A DNA stretch of 64,000 nt from Flammeovirgaceae bacterium (GTDB lineage: Bacteria; Bacteroidota; Bacteroidia; Cytophagales; Cyclobacteriaceae): positions 62,001 through 126,000 of the forward strand of contig JAIYCV010000026.1 of NCBI GenBank assembly GCA_027487845.1, in the 5' to 3' direction. The notes under the pieces were generated by a model. That model made no database searches. It was not told where the DNA came from and saw nothing but the letters and a program-made list of their open reading frames with translations. Position 1 is the stretch's first letter, and each line of letters begins with the position of its first letter. Positions 61,972 to 64,000 of this stretch are shown here, piece by piece. The position numbers were made by a program, and so were the translations under genes.

Positions 61972-62745
61972 ATGGTTCTTAATTTTTCAAAGTATCAAGC
62001 CACCGGCAATGACTTTGTGTTGGTGGATAACCGTTCATTAGCGCATTCTTTTTCGAAAGAAGAAATAAAAAAAACCTGCGACAGGCGATTTGGCGTAGGT
62101 GCAGATGGGCTGATTTTAATTGAAAATGATGCACACTCTGATTTTCGGATGGTTTATTACAATAGCGATGGGAGCCAAAGCCTTTGCGGGAATGGATGTC
62201 GTTCGGCCATTGACTTTGCCCATCAACTCGGATTGATAAAAGACAAAACGAAGTTTTCGGCTTTTGATGGCCTCCATGAGGGAGAACTTCTTCAAAACGG
62301 AAAAATCCGACTTCAGATGGCTGACGTAAAAAGTATAAAACGGCTGGGAAACAATTTTTTTATTAATACAGGATCGCCACACTTTGTAAAGTTTGTTAAC
62401 GACTTGCCAAATTACCCGGTACTACTGGAAGGCCAAACCACCCGCTACAATAAAACCTTCGAACCCGAGGGAACGAATGCCAATTTCGCTGAACTAAAAA
62501 GCAATAACACAGTAGCCGTTCGAACCTACGAACGAGGCGTTGAAGACGAAACTTTTTCGTGTGGCACCGGTGTAACCGCGGTGGCGTTGGCATCGTCTTT
62601 TCATGGGTATACCTCGCCCGTTTCAATCGAAGTTCGGGGCGGAAGCCTTTCAGTGGAGTTTAAAACAAGCCAGACCGACACGTTTGAGGAGATATTCCTC
62701 ATCGGCCCTGCCAAAATGGTATTTCAAGGACAATTGGAGTTATAA
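61972..62745 (+). CDS. dapF: Diaminopimelate epimerase
   Basis: 257 aa. Start FSKYQATGNDFVLVDNR and VGADGLILIE are typical. The two catalytic cysteines lie in SLCGNGCRSA and SCGTGVTAVA. Reaction: LL-DAP to meso-DAP, for lysine and peptidoglycan. Cytoplasmic. It lies 5 bp after the DUF4834 gene. Confidence 0.95.
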   Translation: MVLNFSKYQATGNDFVLVDNRSLAHSFSKEEIKKTCDRRFGVGADGLILIENDAHSDFRMVYYNSDGSQSLCGNGCRSAIDFAHQLGLIKDKTKFSAFDGLHEGELLQNGKIRLQMADVKSIKRLGNNFFINTGSPHFVKFVNDLPNYPVLLEGQTTRYNKTFEPEGTNANFAELKSNNTVAVRTYERGVEDETFSCGTGVTAVALASSFHGYTSPVSIEVRGGSLSVEFKTSQTDTFEEIFLIGPAKMVFQGQLEL

Positions 62746-62763
62746 TTGCACGGCTGAAATCTT

Positions 62764-62771
62764 TACTTTTG
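62764..62771 (+). promoter_or_regulatory. Candidate -7 element of secA
   Basis: TACTTTTG matches TAnnTTTG. The nearest TTG at the -33 side (62746-62748) is 15 bp away, slightly short. The predicted leader is ~85 nt. Confidence 0.5.
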
Positions 62772-62784
62772 CACACTTAAATTA

Positions 62785-62846
62785 GTTGTGGGTGAAGAGG
62801 TCTAGATTTCTGGAGAATTCCGCGAACTAACTATTCAACCCACAAC
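62785..62846 (+). promoter_or_regulatory. Long-range stem in the secA leader
   Basis: GTTGTGGGT (62785-62793) pairs perfectly with ACCCACAAC (62838-62846); GAA/TTC extends the stem after a one-base bulge. The enclosed loop is ~40 nt. The stem ends 15 nt before the secA start codon, so it may influence translation. Confidence 0.4.
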
Positions 62847-62861
62847 GGTCAACTTACTACT

Positions 62862-64000
62862 ATGCTCAAGCTTATTGCGAAAATCTTCGGTACAAAATCA
62901 GAAAAAGACATCAAGCGTATAATGCCGCTGGTGGAGGAAACAAAACGCGAAGGCGAGAAACTGCTTTCTATCAGCCATGATGAACTAAGAGCAAAGACTG
63001 CCGAAATTCAAGGGTTTATAAATTCAAAACTAAAAGTTACAGACGATAAGCTTGCAGAACTTCATAAGCAAATTGCCGATCAGCCTGAACTTGATTTAAA
63101 TGAAAAGGACGCTATCTTCAAAGAAATAGATCGTATTGAACTTGAGAGAAACAAAGAGCTTGAGAAAGTATTGATCGAAGCGTTGCCGAAAGCCTTTGCC
63201 ATCATCCGGGAAACCGCACGTAGATTTAAAGAAAATCCGTATTTGGAAGTTACGGCCACTCAGCAAGACAGGGTTTTTGCAAGCCGTTACCAAAACGTAA
63301 AAATAGCTGGCGAAAAGGCGCATTGGCACAACCAATGGATGGCCGCAGGAAATATGATTACCTGGGACATGGTGCACTATGACGTTCAAATCATTGGCGG
63401 CATTGTGCTCCACGAAGGAAAAATTTCTGAAATGGCAACAGGCGAAGGAAAAACGTTGGTGGCCACGTTCCCCACTTTTTTGAATGCACTTGCCAAAAGG
63501 GGTGTTCATATTGTTACCGTAAATGACTACTTAGCAAGGCGCGATAGCGAATGGATGGGGCCACTCTTCCAATTTCATGGGTTGACTATTGATTGTATCG
63601 ATCGGCATGAGCCCAACTCGGAAGAGAGAAGAGCCGCGTATCAAGCTGATATAACCTATGGAACTAACAATGAATTTGGTTTCGATTACTTGCGTGATAA
63701 CATGGCGCGCGAACCAGAAGAGCTAGTGCAGCGACATCATCATTACGCAATGGTGGATGAAGTAGACAGTGTGTTGGTAGATGAAGCACGAACCCCGTTG
63801 ATTATTTCAGGCCCTATACCTCGCGGTGATGAGCACGAATTTTATGATCTAAAGCCTCGCATCTTTAAATTGGTGGAGGCACAGAAAAAATTAGTCAACC
63901 AATATTTGAACGATGCCAAAAAACAAATTGGCGAGGGTAACGAAAAAGATGGCGGGCTGTCTTTGTTTCGCGCACATCGCGCCATGCCTAAGTTCAAACC
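62862..64000 (+). CDS. secA: Preprotein translocase ATPase SecA, N-terminal part (3' end outside window)
   Basis: Reads [18 protein letters not shown] from ATG 62862 and stays open to the right edge (~379 residues). Motifs: [15 protein letters not shown] (Walker A), [25 protein letters not shown] and [20 protein letters not shown] (Walker B). The N-terminal region has an extra charged helical insertion (~50-85: [19 protein letters not shown]) seen in Bacteroidota SecA, which is longer than the E. coli protein. Known: ATP-driven motor that pushes precursors through SecYEG. Confidence 0.97.
   Translation, partial: MLKLIAKIFGTKSEKDIKRIMPLVEETKREGEKLLSISHDELRAKTAEIQGFINSKLKVTDDKLAELHKQIADQPELDLNEKDAIFKEIDRIELERNKELEKVLIEALPKAFAIIRETARRFKENPYLEVTATQQDRVFASRYQNVKIAGEKAHWHNQWMAAGNMITWDMVHYDVQIIGGIVLHEGKISEMATGEGKTLVATFPTFLNALAKRGVHIVTVNDYLARRDSEWMGPLFQFHGLTIDCIDRHEPNSEERRAAYQADITYGTNNEFGFDYLRDNMAREPEELVQRHHHYAMVDEVDSVLVDEARTPLIISGPIPRGDEHEFYDLKPRIFKLVEAQKKLVNQYLNDAKKQIGEGNEKDGGLSLFRAHRAMPKFK

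Noticed and set aside
63096-63509. 137-codon frame antisense to secA
   Set aside because: Fully inside the conserved SecA motor region.

Overview
The window is a gene-dense stretch of chromosome from a member of the Bacteroidota, most likely the Cytophagales (inference). The evidence is a subtilase with a type IX secretion sorting domain, a TonB-dependent receptor with an N-terminal carboxypeptidase-like plug extension, many families typical of the phylum (DUF2911, DUF2147, DUF4834, DUF6807/PmoA, WbqC, NIPSNAP), a short CarB, and promoters of the TTTG-N19/20-TAnnTTTG type, seen most clearly in front of both tRNA genes. No phage, insertion sequence, CRISPR array or rRNA was found. Most of the window is core or conserved accessory genome.

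Layout. 1-4.6 kb: the end of a sodium:solute symporter, an alkyltransferase-like DNA repair protein, a secreted Ig-fold protein, tRNA-Ser(UGA), a fused heavy-metal-domain/MauE membrane protein and a DUF2911 lipoprotein. 4.6-16 kb: an FMN alpha-hydroxy-acid dehydrogenase, a GH144-like glucanase lipoprotein, DUF2147, an S9 peptidase, a NIPSNAP protein, a TonB-dependent receptor whose promoter is covered by a perfect palindrome, and an M14 carboxypeptidase. 16-23 kb: a brkB-ybgC-mltG operon, a tail-to-tail histidine kinase/response regulator pair, a glycine-rich lipoprotein and an internally duplicated predicted barrel protein. 23-36 kb: YciO-like protein, WbqC, ClpC, an OmpR/CusS-type two-component system, asparagine synthetase, a VWA membrane protein, RarA, threonine aldolase and initiator tRNA-fMet. 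36-40.5 kb: an exported sugar-oxidoreductase cluster (two Gfo/Idh/MocA proteins and a PmoA-like protein). 40.8-47 kb: Era, Der, a Lpp-like alanine/lysine repeat lipoprotein, a SprT-like protein, and a leftward MurNAc recycling operon (MurK, MurQ) with a cytochrome-b5-like and an RDD protein. 47-54.6 kb: an M19 dipeptidase followed by a SpoIIM / membrane protein / DUF4129 / DUF4350 / MoxR / DUF58 operon. 54.7-64 kb: the T9SS subtilase, CarB, a TerB-like protein, DUF4834, DapF, and the start of secA, which runs off the right edge.

How genes work together. MurK and MurQ should phosphorylate MurNAc and cleave its lactyl ether, returning GlcNAc-6-P to metabolism. MltG, DapF and the small lipoprotein also concern the envelope. 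The MoxR/DUF58 operon is a conserved AAA-chaperone membrane module of unknown output. The three exported proteins at 36.4-40.5 kb probably act together on an oxidised or modified sugar in the periplasm. The most interesting signals are regulatory: a 28-bp palindrome over the TonB-receptor promoter and start codon, a GGGACA half-site array just upstream of a LuxR-type regulator, a palindrome in the clpC leader, a long-range stem in the secA leader, and two gene junctions where a strong terminator ends only a few bases before the next start codon.
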